Origin: Gambelia wislizenii
Lineage: Eukaryota > Chordata > Lepidosauria > Squamata > Crotaphytidae
Reading direction: 5' to 3'
Assembly: GCA_030847615.1 (NCBI GenBank)
Contig: JAUMIR010000001.1
Coordinates: forward strand, 385,498,687-385,562,686
Length of the DNA: 64,000 nucleotides
In this document: piece after piece, positions 24,695 to 36,735 of the stretch
Layout of the letters: each line of letters starts with the position of its first letter
Numbering within the stretch: position 1 is the first letter of the stretch
The notes under the pieces: generated by a model
Database searches by the model: none
The model's input: only the letters and a program-made list of their open reading frames with translations
What the model was told of the DNA's origin: nothing
Translations under genes and position numbers: made by a program

Positions 24695-24850
24695 TAGATT
24701 TTCCTGGATTTTTTTCCAGACTGTGAGGCCGTGGTATGGAATAGTTTCTTTCTGACGTTTTGCCTGCATCTGTGGCTGGCATTTTCAGAAAGAAACTCTT
24801 CCAGAACACAGCCTCACAGCCCGGAAAATAAACCAAGGAAAATCTATGGA
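24695..24850. mobile_element. Foldback MITE, complete palindrome
   Basis: The left arm CATAGATTTTCCTGG…CTGTGAGGCCGTGG…AGTTTCTTTCTGA pairs with the right arm TCAGAAAGAAACTCTTCC…CAGCCTCACAGCCC…GGAAAATCTATG over about 60 bp. The centre is GCCAGCCACAGATGCAG on the opposite strand. It is a full hairpin of the repeat seen as a half at 255-365. Confidence 0.7.
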
Positions 24851-25866
24851 TGCTGGCCATGAAAGCCTTTGACTTCACAAATTACATCACTTTAATAAGA
24901 CTTCTACAGCCTGTATTTAAGATTAAACACCTTTTCGTTGGCTGTGCCAGCTTACAGGCTTAAGATAGAAATGTCACATATTTCAGTACTATGGTAGTTC
25001 TATATTTCTATATTTCAGTACTAAATGTATGCAGAACAATAGCTAGTCAAAAAACACTCCCTCCAAATTTTGGCTATATCCCTACTCAGCATTACTTTTT
25101 AATTTGTTTTAGTATTCTGAGCTGGGAAAGAGTAATGGCAACACTTAGCCCAGCTCTGTGTGCCATCCACAGGTTAGTTAACTGCTCACTGCTTCTATGC
25201 CTTGAACTATATAACTTAAAACAGTGTGCTTTTCTGGTTATGCAGGTTAATTAGTTATTTAATAGACGGTTCATTTTCATTCCTGCCAGGTTTTAGATGC
25301 AGTGATGGTGGGTGTGTGCCTATAAAAAGCAGCTTTCAGGAAGTGCTAGTAAAAAAAACAAACAGTATGAGCCTTTTGTGACAAGGAAAGTCAAGCTGCA
25401 ATCTGTGCTCTGCCTTGGACTTCAATAGATCATGGCAGCAGCCAGGACAGCAGTAGCTCCAGTTATACGTTGACTGACACTATGAGCTAGCATTTTGTGA
25501 AACAAGTCCTGCTATGTCAGGGCCCTGTACTGGAGATCCTACTGCTACTGCATCCATTATGGGTAATGTTCAAACTGTTTCTTATGTTTCACATACACCT
25601 ATTATACCACTGAATCAACCCTTATGGAAATTCTTCAGCACAAAATGCTTGCATTTTCAGAGCCTAGCATAGAGTTGTATAGATACAACATACAACTGTT
25701 CATACTAGAGTTGCCATGTTATTAGCATCCCAAGCCTTAAGATGTCAAGGCTACAAATCTAAGCCCAAGGCATGACCCCTATCATTAAACATAACATATT
25801 AAGAATTAGCCACAGTTGCTCAGAGTGTGTCATTCATTTAAAAAAAAAAAAGAATCTTACAAAGGA
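24851..25866. other. Intron without recognised features
   Basis: Nothing recognised. Confidence 0.4.
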
Positions 25867-25985
25867 AAATAGAATCATAGAGCTGGAAAAGACCACAAGG
25901 GCCATCCAGTCCAAACCCCTGCCATGCAGGAATACACACACGCTTTTCAACACACACACACAAATACACACACACACACACACAC
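25867..25985 (-). mobile_element. CR1 LINE 3' terminus, with (CA)n
   Basis: TAGAATCATAGAGCTGG, then GACCACAAGGGCCATCCAG and CCCCTGCCATGCAGGAATAC is the reverse complement of the CR1 3' UTR end (ATTCTATGATTCTA type). It runs into (CA)n at 25953-25985. Confidence 0.8.
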
Positions 25986-27516
25986 TTTTTTCTTGCCTTG
26001 AGATTTCTCCCCACTGCCCTAAGCATTGAAGAAGGTCCAGGCCCTGAAAATCAAGGTTATTTCCTAAGATCTGGGAATAGGCTGGGAGAATGAATATATC
26101 AGAGAAGCAATTGATGAGTGGGGGCAGATGCCTGGCCCTGACCATAGGAAGCAATGTCTAGTTTCCTCACCTGTGTGCTTTGTAACAAGAACATGATTTG
26201 CCACATGCCAGTTACCTACAGAAGCAACCAAATGGCATACTACAAATGCAAATACTGTATGTTTCTTTCTACTGCCTTTCCTGTTGCAACTGTGATATAC
26301 GAGGAGGATCAACTACAGTAACAACTAACTGGTGTGAATGTATTCCCCAGCAGGGGCAGGGAGAGTGTATGTTTGTGTTTTAACCAAAGCAGTTATAGGA
26401 ATCTGCCATGGGGGAGGGGCTTCTGCTCCCTCCCCTCTGCTTCCATATCTGCCCTGACAAGTTTCTTCACTTGATTTCACTTGCTGCTGCTTCTCTTGCT
26501 GCTGCTTTTCTTTGGGAGAAAACAAGAATACAATATAATCCATAATTAATATATTGCATATAATCACTGATGAAGCTGTCCTGACAGAATCAGATAAGCC
26601 AGCACAATTTAACATTGATGAAACCAAATTTCAGGCTCAGCAGCAGAAAATTCAACTGAAGAGAACAAAACTTTTAACAGGATTCTGAGAAAACAAAGGG
26701 GGACTTGGCTAGAAAATACAGCATTCCAGAGCAAGAGCACTATAACCAAGGTCATTCTAGTCATGGTAAGCTCTCACCATTGCCATGCATGGAGTAGGGT
26801 TCACAGGTCAGGACTCTCCCAGGCTCTGAGATTTTAGTGTCCAAACCTGAAACCGAGGGACAACTCCAGGCCCCGGTGAGGTCACAAGGCACAGCCCTTG
26901 ATGATGTCATTGCACATGATGCGTTAAGCATTGACCAAGTTGCACAGAGTATTGCCATTCAAACCAAAAACATGAAATCTAACAAATGAAGAAAAATAGG
27001 TATGTGCTTAAGGTAGTGCTCATTCCCTCCGATACGTCTCCCTCATCCTGTTGACTAGAGTTCTATGGCCAGGTCCTGAGATCTGGGAACCTATTCAAGA
27101 GGCCAATGGACAGGCTCCTCAAGAGAATTTAATAAGTGTGAGGAGGCACTTCTTCAAATCCTCTGGTCCAAGACCATTTGGGCTTCAACTGTCAAAAACA
27201 GCATTTTGAGCTGACCTCGTAAACTAACAGGCAGGCTGAGAAATAATCTGGTTTTAAAATTTATATCCAGTTTATAAATGTTCACCAATCTATATATTTA
27301 TCATTATATGTACCTTTAGCACATTTAAAATAATTTTGCTGATGAACAATTACAAACAGTTGCTTTCAATATTCTAAAACCAGAGCCTCCAAAACATAAG
27401 ACCTGCAAACACAAAGATAGGCAGCCAATGTTTCAGAAGATTTATTTACTACCTCAGAGATTCTTTATTGCCATGGCTGGACCTGCCTGATATTCTCTAT
27501 TCTCTTCCTCATCCTC
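25986..27516. other. Intron without recognised features
   Basis: A CTTGCTGCTGCTT repeat lies at 26478-26508. Nothing else recognised. Confidence 0.4.
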
Positions 27517-27821
27517 ACAGAATCATAGAATCATAGAATTGTAGAGTTGGAAGAGACCACAAGGGCCATCCAGTCCAACCCCCTGCCATGCAGGAATACA
27601 CAATCAAAGCATCCCTGACAGATGGCCATCCAGCCTCTGTTTAAAGACCTCCAAAGGAAGGAGACCCAACCATGCTCCAAGGGAGTCTGTTCCACTGCCG
27701 AACAGCTCTTACTGTCAACAAGTTCCTCCTAATGTTGAAGTGGGATCTCTGTTCCTGGAGCTTGCATCCATTGTTCCGTGTTCTAGTCTCTGGAGCAGCA
27801 GAAAACAAGCTTGCTCCATCC
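27517..27821 (-). mobile_element. CR1 LINE 3' end
   Basis: Carries AGAATCATAGAATCATAGAA (the CR1 octamer tail), CCACAAGGGCCATCCAGTCC and, further in, GAACAGCTCTTACTGTCAAC and GAAAACAAGCTTGCTCCATC. These are the CR1 3' UTR and end of the RT ORF on the minus strand. It joins the RTE-like copy B at about 27821. Confidence 0.85.
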
Positions 27822-28385
27822 TCAATGTCTCTTTCTGGCTTTTTTTCGCAAACGAAGATTCAGGAAGGACTCATCCTGTGCTTTCTGCAAGTGCACTGAT
27901 GACTAAAAAGGCCAATCTGAGATAAACAGGTCCGGTTGCAGAAAGCACAGCAGAAGGTCTCTTTGGGTGATGTTTCCGGGTTGTGATTCTTTCTGCGTTG
28001 TCATTTCTCTTCAAGACTTGTTCGGTGTGAGTTCTCAAATAAGGCTGAAGCATTGTGGATACTCCGTCTCCATGCCCCCTGATGTGAGACCAGGGCGGAC
28101 TATTGTTGGTGATCAATTTGGCCGAGCTAAGATGTTGTTTCAGGAAGTCCTTGTATCGCTTTTTTGGAGCTCCCCTCTTACGCTGACCTGTGGCGAGTTC
28201 ACTGTAGAGTACTATTTTTGGGAGGTGATGGTCCTCCATCCTAGAAACGTGCCCTGCCCAACGCAGCTGTGTTCTCAATATCATGGCCTCAATGCTGGTG
28301 ATCCCTGCTTGCTCAAGGACAGCAACATCCGTCACATAGTCAGTCCAGTGTATATTTAGGATTGTATGTATACAGCGCTGATGAT
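27822..28385 (-). mobile_element. RTE-like non-LTR retrotransposon, 3' fragment of RT ORF (copy B)
   Basis: The minus-strand frame 28335-27871 reads TDVAVLEQAG, LRWAGHVSRMEDHHLPK, GQRKRGAPKKRYKDFLKQHL. The frame extends upstream with QRCIHTILNIHWTDYV (to about 28383). In a shifted phase it ends in the same Cys/His knuckle (CNRTC type) as copy A. This is the best preserved of the three copies. It is 5'-truncated and lacks the catalytic RT core. Confidence 0.72.
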
Positions 28386-29679
28386 ATATTCTGGCCTAAA
28401 CTAACATGAAAATGTATACATGTTATCAACTTTTGCATAGGAACTAAATATTAAAGAGGCAGAACTTTTAACAATGATATACAACTGCTCAGAGGTTTCC
28501 TTTTACAATGTTAGATTTTTCTCCTTACCACAAAAGTCACTTCAAGTTACAAGGGAGAACTAACCAACTTAACAAAGGGGAAGCAATGGGAATTTTACCC
28601 CTAACAGCAAAAGGGCACGAGCAGATTATATCACCAAGTGTGGATATTGCCTTCCTTTTTAGGAGAGTTTCCTGTTAAGAATTAAATAATACAATGAACA
28701 GGGAACAAACTACCGAATTGCACCATTACACTCTAATAGATTTGAAATAACTATTATTAGTATAATGGTTATAATAATACTCAGAGCTTTTTAAGATACA
28801 ATTTCCAGCATGACTTCTCTGTGGATAGAAAAGAAAAATACCAATTCTTTCTTTTAAACACTTCTATTTCCCCTGTAGATCTATGTTTACATTGAGAAAA
28901 ACAGGGTTTTCAGATAAAACACTGAAACAAATTTTCTGTACAAGGAAAAAAGGAGATCCTGCTGAGCATTCAAATGGAAGGATAGGAAGTGTGTGCTGTT
29001 TATAAACTATCAAAATAATCAGCTTTTGCATTGGTTAACAACATAAAAGTAAGAGAGGTGAAACTTACAAAGAGTACAAACTAATTATATGTGTTTGACC
29101 TGCAGACAGTTAGTAAAATGTTGAGGCATCCATAGACTAAAGAAAAACACTTGTTGACTTTCGTTACGATCAATAAAATTTGGCAGCTTATTATTATGTC
29201 ATTAGCTACCCTGCTGTTTCCAAAGTGTTAATGTGCAGAAATATTAATTAATTAATACATAATATGCCTCAGTTCTTAGATTCTGGCTGTCTATATCAAA
29301 TAAGAATTAAAGATGGGCAAAACCAGTGTAGCTACTACTACTTCTGTATGTGTGCTATGGGCCCATAAACATAGGCATATGTTTACCATCTGCAGGATCA
29401 CGAGAAGCAGCTGAGGTTCAAAAACCCAACAGCTGTAGAATAAAATAATGCCATCAATTTCACTTCACAGTGACAGCTCAGCTGTTGGAGAAATAAAGAC
29501 TAGGTAAGAAGGCTTTTACTCTACCTTATTTAAAGCAGAGAGGGAGAATTGATCCCACAGAACTAACGGGAAGAAACTGCTAATGAAATGAAGAGGACTG
29601 TAACACTGAGGGAGCACCCTGGAGGACATTTACCATCAGGAGCAGAAGTGCACAAGGAATTTGAAACCGCTCCAACTTA
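28386..29679. other. Intron without recognised features
   Basis: AT-rich; nothing recognised. Confidence 0.4.
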
Positions 29680-31265
29680 GCAATCACTTTCTATATCTTT
29701 TTCAGGATAACAATGGTGAAGAGGTGCAAATAGGAGACCAGCAGCAAGAGGCAATGCATGCCAGGGAAGGTGTCAACCTAACCACCAACTGCAGCAAGAA
29801 AAGAAAAGTGCTGGTTTTAGGGGATTCATTACTCTGGATAGAGCGGGACTTCCCAAGATGAACTGGGAAGTGTACTGTCTTCCTGGTGCACATATCCAGG
29901 ATATCACTGACAAGCTGCTGAAGTTCATCAATAACACAAAGCACCAAACCTATTCTACTGATTCATGTAGAACCTATTCTACTGATTCATGTGGACACAA
30001 GCAACACTGCAAAGAACACATTTGAGCAGATCACCTTGGACAATAGGGAACTGAGCAAGAAAGTGAAAAGTTTAAAGGCACAGTTGGTATTCTCACCATT
30101 TCTACCAGTAAAAGATAGAGGACCACACAGGGACAGGAAGATACTTCAGGTGAATGACTGACTACACAGATAGTGTTGATGGGAGAGGTTTAGCTTCTGG
30201 GACCACGGTCTTCACTTCTTAGATGAAAGACTACTGACTCCAGATGGGCCACACCTCATGAAAACCAGGAAGGATGTCTTTGACAAATGCATGGAGAATC
30301 TGATTTTGAGGGCTTTAAATATTTCAGGGGGCATTGGAGAAGATAATTTAAACTTCTGTCCAAAAGCAAGCTCTAAACACAAAGATGTGAATTTTAGAGG
30401 AGAAGCTGAGAGAGAGAAAGGGAGCCACAGGAAAACTCACAGTAAAACAAAATATGAGAACAACACTTTAGATGGTTATACACCAATTCACAGAGTTTGG
30501 AAAACAACAAGCTGAGCTTGAATTCCTAGTGCAGGAAGATAAATATGACTGTATAGACATGATGGACAGCTCCCATGACTAGAATATAACAACCGAAGGA
30601 TATAATCTGTTTTAAAAGTCTTCTATGTCTTCTATTGATGGGGAAGAAAAGGAGGGGGAATAGCATTATATGATCACCCGAGTGATCAAACTGGACCAGT
30701 GGAGAGCATTTGGGGAAAAATAAATGGAGAAAATAAAAATAAGAACAACACTGTTGTAGGAGTTTACTACAGGCCACCAAGCCAAGATGAGGTGGTGGGT
30801 GATGATTTTCTGAAACAAATCTCAGAAATCTCCAAGAAGCAAGAATTGATAGTTATGGGGGACTTCAATTATCCTGATATCTACTGGGAGACTAGCTCTT
30901 CTAAACACTGGTTCTCCAACAAATTCCTTATATCCCTCAGAGATAATTTCTTATTTCAACAGGAGGAGGAAGGAACAAAGGGATCAGCAATCCTGGCCTT
31001 GATCCTAACCAACAGGGAGGAATTAGTCATTGGAAACAAAGCAGTTGGTTCTTTACAGGGAAGTGACAATGTATTGCTAGAATTCATGAATGTGGGACAG
31101 GCCAAAGTATACTCAAACATGGAACTTGGATTTCAGGAAAGCTGATTTTATCAAGCTCAGGAAAATACTGCGCAGAATCTCCTGTCTAAAGATGCTAATG
31201 GAAAATACGCATGGGGATTTCATGAAGAAGGAACTGCTAAAAGCACAATCACAAACAATGCTATA
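29680..31265 (+). pseudogene. CR1 LINE 5' half: ORF1 esterase and ORF2 endonuclease relic
   Basis: Seen: ORF1 part with KRKVLVLGDSLLW (GDSL esterase block I, about 29800-29840), LIHVDTSNTAKNTF (the H-V-G-T-N-D block, decayed) and LLTPDGPHLM (last catalytic D-x2-H). The ORF2 endonuclease starts about 30699: VVGVYYRPPSQDE, LIVMGDFNYPDIYW, LILTNREELV, then LDFRKADFIKLR in another frame. Known: CR1 ORF1 carries an esterase and ORF2 an APE-type endonuclease followed by RT. RT is absent here. LINEs normally lose their 5' side, so a copy keeping only the 5' half must have lost its 3' half after insertion. Several stops make it a relic. Confidence 0.82.
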
Positions 31266-31289
31266 TATGCCTGCCTGAGAATTAGGGTC

Positions 31290-31668
31290 TCCTGGAGGGG
31301 CCCTTTTCTGTGTCTTCAATATGATATCCTTCCAAATATTTAAACATTGCTATGTTGTCACCTCTTAACCTTCTCTTCTCCAGGCTAAACATACCCAGCT
31401 CTCTAAGTCGCTCCTCACAGGGCATGGTTTCCAGACCTTTCATTATTTTGGCATCCCTCCTCTGGACACATTCCAGCTTGCCAATATCCTTCTTGAATTA
31501 TGATGCCCAGAACTGGACAGTATTCCAGGTGAGGTCTAACCAGAGCAGAATACAGTGGTACTATTGTTTCCCTCGATCTAGACATGATACTCCTATTGAT
31601 GCAACCCAGAATCGCACTGACTTTTTTAGCTATCGCATCACACTGCTCCATTGTGGGCAAACATGAGA
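31290..31668 (-). mobile_element. CR1 LINE fragment, C-terminal RT region
   Basis: Minus-strand motifs [35 protein letters not shown] and, in shifted frames, [20 protein letters not shown]. It is truncated at both ends and lies head-on against the plus-strand CR1 5' half with about 25 bp between. Confidence 0.85.
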
Positions 31669-32020
31669 GACAGCCTTCTCTGTGGTGGTACCTCAGTTGT
31701 GGAATGCTCTTCCCTTGGAGGCCTGATTGGTGCCAGCTTTGTTATCATTTCAGCATTGAGTCAAAACTGGGCTTTTTATTAAAGCCTTTGGGCCAACTGA
31801 TTTTAGCCAGGCTACACATGTGCTCTGTCTCAGAGAGAGGGGAGAGAGAGAGAGAGAACCAGTTTTAAATTGTCTGTTTTTTAACTGATAAAGTATTTAA
31901 AATCTTTTAATCTTGTAAAATTATTATTATTTATTGTTTTATATTGATTTTATTTAAAACCACCCTGAGATCTTCTGATATAGCCCAGGATATAAACATT
32001 TTAATAAATAAAATAAATAA
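31669..32020 (+). mobile_element. L2/CR1-group LINE 3' end
   Basis: TAFSVVVPQLWNALPLEA, then VKTGLFIKAFGP is the conserved end of the RT ORF. (GA)n lies at 31834-31857, followed by a T-rich UTR and TTTTAATAAATAAAATAAAT. Same subfamily as 9770-10165. Confidence 0.75.
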
Positions 32021-33289
32021 TAATGCAAGTGAAACAGACTAAACAATAAATGATGCTTTGGAAGGTATTCTTTTGTTATAACACTGGTGTGTTCCTTAAC
32101 ACTCAACCATGTTTCCTAACAATGGCTTATCCTCATCACTGTGATAAACTATCTACAGAGAAATACAGTATGTCCTACTTTCTCATCCCAGTTGTGCTGT
32201 TTTTGGTAGATGGTATGGGGAAAACTCCAGGTGATGGGAAAAGTAGCTAATATATCACCGGTACAATGCTTTAAGGCAGCAACAGAGACAAGGTATTTTG
32301 ATAAGGCATTCCTGCATGTTAAGTGTAATTCAGTTAATGAAATTGATGTGTTCCAGGGCATCCTTCTTTAACAAAAAAATTGGCACCATAGACAGATATA
32401 ACATGGAAGGAATAGGAATAGGTTTCTACACCACAAAAAAAGACAAGCAGATCAACATGTTTCAGTAAACCTTTTATTCTAAATTAAATCTGCACATGTG
32501 AAATAGGATAAGCTTCACATAAGTAAACAAAAACATTTTGAACCTTCTATAGGTCACATGAAAGCTTCTTCCAGAATGAATTCAGGGTGATTTTTATTGT
32601 CATCAGTCTCCACTTCTTTTATGATTTCCATTTTGGTGGCCAGACATATGAATCTGTGCTTCTTTAACATGTTAGGGGGTGGAAGCTGGTGAGGCTGGCA
32701 TACCTGCTTCCCATTTTCCCTGTTTTGCCAGTCATGCATGCTCAGTAAGGGATTCTGGAGGCAGCTGCTGTTTACTTCTCCTGTTGTAGGCAGGCACATG
32801 CAGCTACAGTAGGACTGACTAGAATAGAATCCCATTCTTTTTCAGCTCAAGCTTTTATTACACTGTTTACTGAAAAGATATTGCTAGCATCCAATACTAG
32901 AAGTCTATGTTTTTCCCACTTGCCTTCACCATTCTCCAAAAAAGAATGCTAATAATAATAATTTTAAAAAAACTTCCAGCTACACAAAGGTGGAAAGTGG
33001 AGCTGGAAGATTGTTTTTAAAAACTACAGTATTTAAAAAAGACTTTCTTTGTCAGAGACTTTGTTAACTGAGGTATACCTATACATATTAACCCCTAAAT
33101 AGTTATAATAATAAACTAAGCAACACTACTATATATATTCCACTTGCTCTCCTTAATAAATAGTACCTTAAATAATACTGGCATGCAACAAATTGGATAC
33201 TCAGTATGATGGCTGTACATTACAAATGAAATAAATAAATAAATAGCAAGTAAAGACTATTCTTTTCAAATAGGCTTTTAATGTATAAG
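32021..33289. other. Intron without recognised genes
   Basis: A minus-strand frame (32835-32554) contains KKHRFICLATKMEIIKEVE, slightly like the first helix of CENP-B/Tigger transposases, but nothing around it supports a transposase. Left uncalled. Confidence 0.4.
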
Positions 33290-33480
33290 CATCAGGGCTT
33301 GTTTTATTTGGTATGTTTTAGATTTTATATGTTTTTAGATTTTATATGTTTTGATCTGATTTTTAAAATATTTTAATTGTATATATTATATTTTTAATCT
33401 GTTGTTTTATGGAAGCAACCTTGGCTCCCATCTTGGGGAAACGTGTCATACAAATGAAATAAATAAATAAACAAATAAAT
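33290..33480 (+). mobile_element. L2-type LINE tail fragment
   Basis: A T-rich UTR with a duplicated ATTTTATATGTTTT is followed by CAACCTTGGCTCCCATCTTG and AAATGAAATAAATAAATAAA, the usual tail layout of these LINEs. No coding part is left. Confidence 0.45.
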
Positions 33481-34255
33481 ATACATATTTTAAACATTAT
33501 TTTACACATGAAATAAGATGAACAATTTAAAACTTTTCATCAGCTTTTTAAGAAAGAGTTAGCAGAAGGGGGGAAATGTCAAAGTGCCATATGCAGGAGG
33601 TAATGCTTATGCTGATGCATTTGTCGGCATGGGGTTGCTTTGTGTCCATATTAGGATGGAAGGAGAATTTTGTACATATAAGCCAGACCAAAGACGTCCA
33701 GCATCTTTCAGTAAGCAGTCCTTGCAAAATCCCATAGAAAAGAATGACTGAATAAAATAAGTCTGACTTGAGAGTCAACAGATGGGAGATTTAAAATGAT
33801 TCATAGCCTATATATGTTTGTATATCCATAATAAACTATTGACTACAGAGAGCATCGAACAACATCTTTCACCCTTGCATCCTACAAAAAGAACTGTAAT
33901 TCTTATCATCCCCAGCCATAAACTGTGGGGATTGTAATACAATGCATCTGGAGGGTGCCACGTTAGGGCAGCCTGGCAAAAGATGCTGTAGACACTTGGT
34001 TTCATGTTCTAACATAAAGATGTATGTTTATCATTCTACTCATAAGTGATCTGTATTATGTTATGCAGGAAACACTGAACAGAATCAGCACAAATTGAAG
34101 CTACTTGTTGAGCAAGGTTCATACATAAATGTTGATACACACACAATTATAACTATGAAATACCATTTTCTTATAAACACAAATGAATGAGTATTTGGAG
34201 AAGAATGCATCCCCACATTGCTTTTTATTCATTTGTTTCTGTCTTGCATACTTAC
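33481..34255. other. Intron next to the NELL1 exon
   Basis: 33890-33985 (CTTATCATCCCCAGCC…CATCTGGAGGGTGCCACG) is a half copy of the MITE-like repeat at 488-620. The rest is unassigned and includes the donor side of the NELL1 exon. Confidence 0.45.
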
Positions 34256-34352
34256 CTTAAAAAAGCCATGTTTCCTGTTACGTTGTCCTAGCCATAAACT
34301 GCTTCCTGGAGTCAAATTTGTTTCCGGAGGGTCTATAACACGTTCATAAATC
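34256..34352 (-). CDS. NELL1: NELL1 internal coding exon (thrombospondin-N / laminin-G-like domain)
   Basis: Seen: reading the minus strand, an AG acceptor (…TTCCATAG|G, weak pyrimidine tract) is followed by 97 open bases and a strong donor AAG|GTAAGT. The exon starts with the last base of a split codon (phase 2) and ends on a codon boundary, giving 32 residues that include IYERVIDPPETN and LWLGQRNRKHGFFK. Known: NELL1 is a secreted glycoprotein with an N-terminal thrombospondin-N domain, VWC domains and EGF-like repeats, with roles in bone and neural development. These residues match the end of its TSPN domain; the paralog NELL2 differs more (for example WLGQRNNAHGYFK). Neighbouring NELL1 exons (…SASHLLLHVDCNR before, GIIQD… after) were not found, so this exon sits alone between long introns. 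It carries no stop or frameshift and looks functional. Confidence 0.93.
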
Positions 34353-36597
34353 CTATGGAATAAATCACCATTTTAATCAAAAAGTGGTCATTTTATTTCC
34401 CCTTAGAATCTCTGTCAATTTAAATAACACAATTCAATTATCAAAAACAGAGATACAAGCTTCAGCTTAAGGCTAAATATAACCACTTATACCTTTTCCC
34501 ACTAATTTTGCCACTGAAAAATGAGAGCAAGAAAAAAAAACTTTCAGATACAGATATAATATAGTGCTGCACAGACAATCAAGGTGTGCAGATCACTTAC
34601 ATGCCAATAAGTAGAGCTTTTAAAAAGAGATCTTTCATAACATGTCTATTCACCGGTGATAAAATTAGATTGCAAGAGCTATTACAACACATTCATAGTG
34701 GTTGTGAAAAGATGTTCTTGAAAAAATAGTCTTAGATAAGAAACAATGACTTGCAATAATAGGGTATTATCCAATATATTTAATGTTGAGCAGAATAGCA
34801 GTCACAACCCTCCTGATGGCAAAAACAAGGGAAGTGATCTTTGTCAGTTCCTCTCTCCTTCTACAGCCCCTAGCACCACCATAACCACTATTCCAAAGCA
34901 CTCTTCATCCCTTTAGCAGATGGAACAGGGGCAAAAGTGGACTGCAGGGGAAGGTATGCTACTACCTGGATTCCACCAACAGCATTCTTCTCCTAGTTGA
35001 GAAGCCTTCAATGGAAGAATATTGCCCTTTCTACCACAAGGGTTTGATTCTAGATCCAACCCATGACCCCTGTAGCCATATTTCAATGTTACGATGGGAG
35101 GGGGGGTACAAAACATGAAAAGGAGTATTATAGAATGACGATTAGACACTCACTTGGAGAAACTAAGGATAGGATTCCTTGATTTAGATATCAAACCAAA
35201 CCATTATTTGAATTAGCTAGAATTAAGAACACACACTACAAACAGACATTTAAGGGTCCAAAATAGGATTTTGAGGTGTATATCACTAATACCATGGTGA
35301 ATCACAATTAAAAAATTAATGCCTCGGGAGCTAAGGAAGCAGTTAATTGTTGGATGACATCAGAATTAAAGGAACACTAGAAGCTGATAAGGGGGCTGCA
35401 GAGAAGCGAAATGAATACTTTTCACTTTCCCTTCTGACAATATACCAGTCCACCTGGTGAGTCAATAGCACTGTCTGAATCATGCACTCCAGCTTGAGAA
35501 GCTTGCCTGCTGGAAGAAACATGATCATCTGTCTTGTATCTATGCAGGCACTTAGACATTGGACACATTGGGTTGTGAAGAGTTGACTTGTCCTTTTCAC
35601 AAGCAAACTATGAAATGTAAAACAATTAAGAGCCTGATCTCAAACAAGCAAGAGGCAGCATTCTAGAGTGGACCAATAGGAAACCTGCAAATGGGCAAGT
35701 AGATTAAAAGCACCTTTGTGAACACTCTTGGTGCTGCTGAGACAAAATTGAAGTGCTCTGTATTGGTAACAAACTCCTTGGTAAGCAAATCTGGGAAACT
35801 TCCTTGGGATGGGTCAGATCCAGAGAGGTCATGAAATCTCCCACTTGAATAGCTTCTAAAATAATTTTGAGTGTCTCCATCTGAAATGTTTTTCTTCTCA
35901 CAAATCATTTGTTTGAGGTCCAGGATAGCTCAAAAAAATACCCATTCATTTTGGGCACTAAGGAAAACATTCAACAGTAACCTGAGGAGACCAGCATACC
36001 CAGGACTAACCCTGTGGCTTTTATTTCTGCCTCCAGATGTGCCCACTTAAGGGGAAGCTTTTTTTTGTCCAGCCAAAGAGAAAAGGCATATCTTTTTCAT
36101 GCTCTTTAGCAGAGCCAAAGTGGTCCCCCTGTGAGGAGAAATGGGAAGGGAAAGAACTATAATGCCTTCCTGCCCACCCCCAGATGACTCCAAAGGATAC
36201 TTCACATCCAGAGCCAGCAGATGGTCACTAATTTATTAACCCAGTTGCAGAGGTCTGGGTAGAAGTCATCAGAGAAGGCTAGGGGAGGGTGAATGGTTCC
36301 CAAAGTCCAAGATTCAGACCCACAAGCCTTAAGTCTCCAACATAAGATAAAGACTGACTCTCTCTTTTTCTTGGGAGAGGGGGGAGAATAGACCACAACC
36401 AAGAGGATCTGAAGCTGTAAAAAAAAAAAACAGTGTCCACTATCAGGTGGAAACAGAATGGGGAGGGGTAATCCTCCCAGATAAAGTGGAGGTTACAACT
36501 CATTTACATGGACCAACCGGATTAGTGGTGGGAGGTGATAACCCCTACTCAGGAAGCCCTCCTTCCATAGCAGGACAAAGTGAATAGGAAGCAATAC
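34353..36597. other. Intron upstream of the NELL1 exon, no recognised repeats
   Basis: A 2.2-kb stretch without clear interspersed repeats. No coding motif recognised. Confidence 0.4.
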
Positions 36598-36735
36598 CCT
36601 AAAAGAACCAGATCCTGTCTGCTCTCGGAAGCTTAGCAGGGTCAGCCCTGGTTAGTACTTGGATGAGAGACTGCCAATGAATCCCAGGTGCTTTAGGCTA
36701 TATTTCAGAAGAAGGAACTGACAAAACACTTTTTG
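36598..36735 (+). mobile_element. 5S-rRNA-derived SINE, 5' part
   Basis: CCAGATCCTGTCTGCTCTCG, AAGCTTAGCAGGGTCAG, CTGGTTAGTACTTGGATG and GGTGCTTTAGGCT are 5S rRNA sequence, closer to the gene than the copy at 6160. The SINE continues at 36990-37049 and 39747-39790, being split by a CR1 tail and by an L1. Confidence 0.85.

Larger units (their letters stand above)
1..34255 (-). other. NELL1: NELL1 intron segment downstream of the exon (partial)
   Basis: Inference from the exon at 34256-34352: everything to the left is intronic on the minus strand up to the window edge, because no further NELL1 exon was recognised. The segment is AT-rich and filled with the interspersed repeats listed separately. 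Confidence 0.7.

Noticed and set aside
25772..26154. Small frames with CVCVCV or HTHTHT runs
   Set aside because: Translation of (CA)n next to a CR1 tail.
30699..31145. Host endonuclease/phosphatase-family gene
   Set aside because: Motifs and the preceding esterase ORF identify CR1 ORF2; stops and the missing RT show a relic.
32554..32835. Tigger/CENP-B-type transposase helix (KKHRFICLATKMEIIKEVE)
   Set aside because: The resemblance covers one short stretch only; no further HTH, DDE domain or TIRs are found around it.
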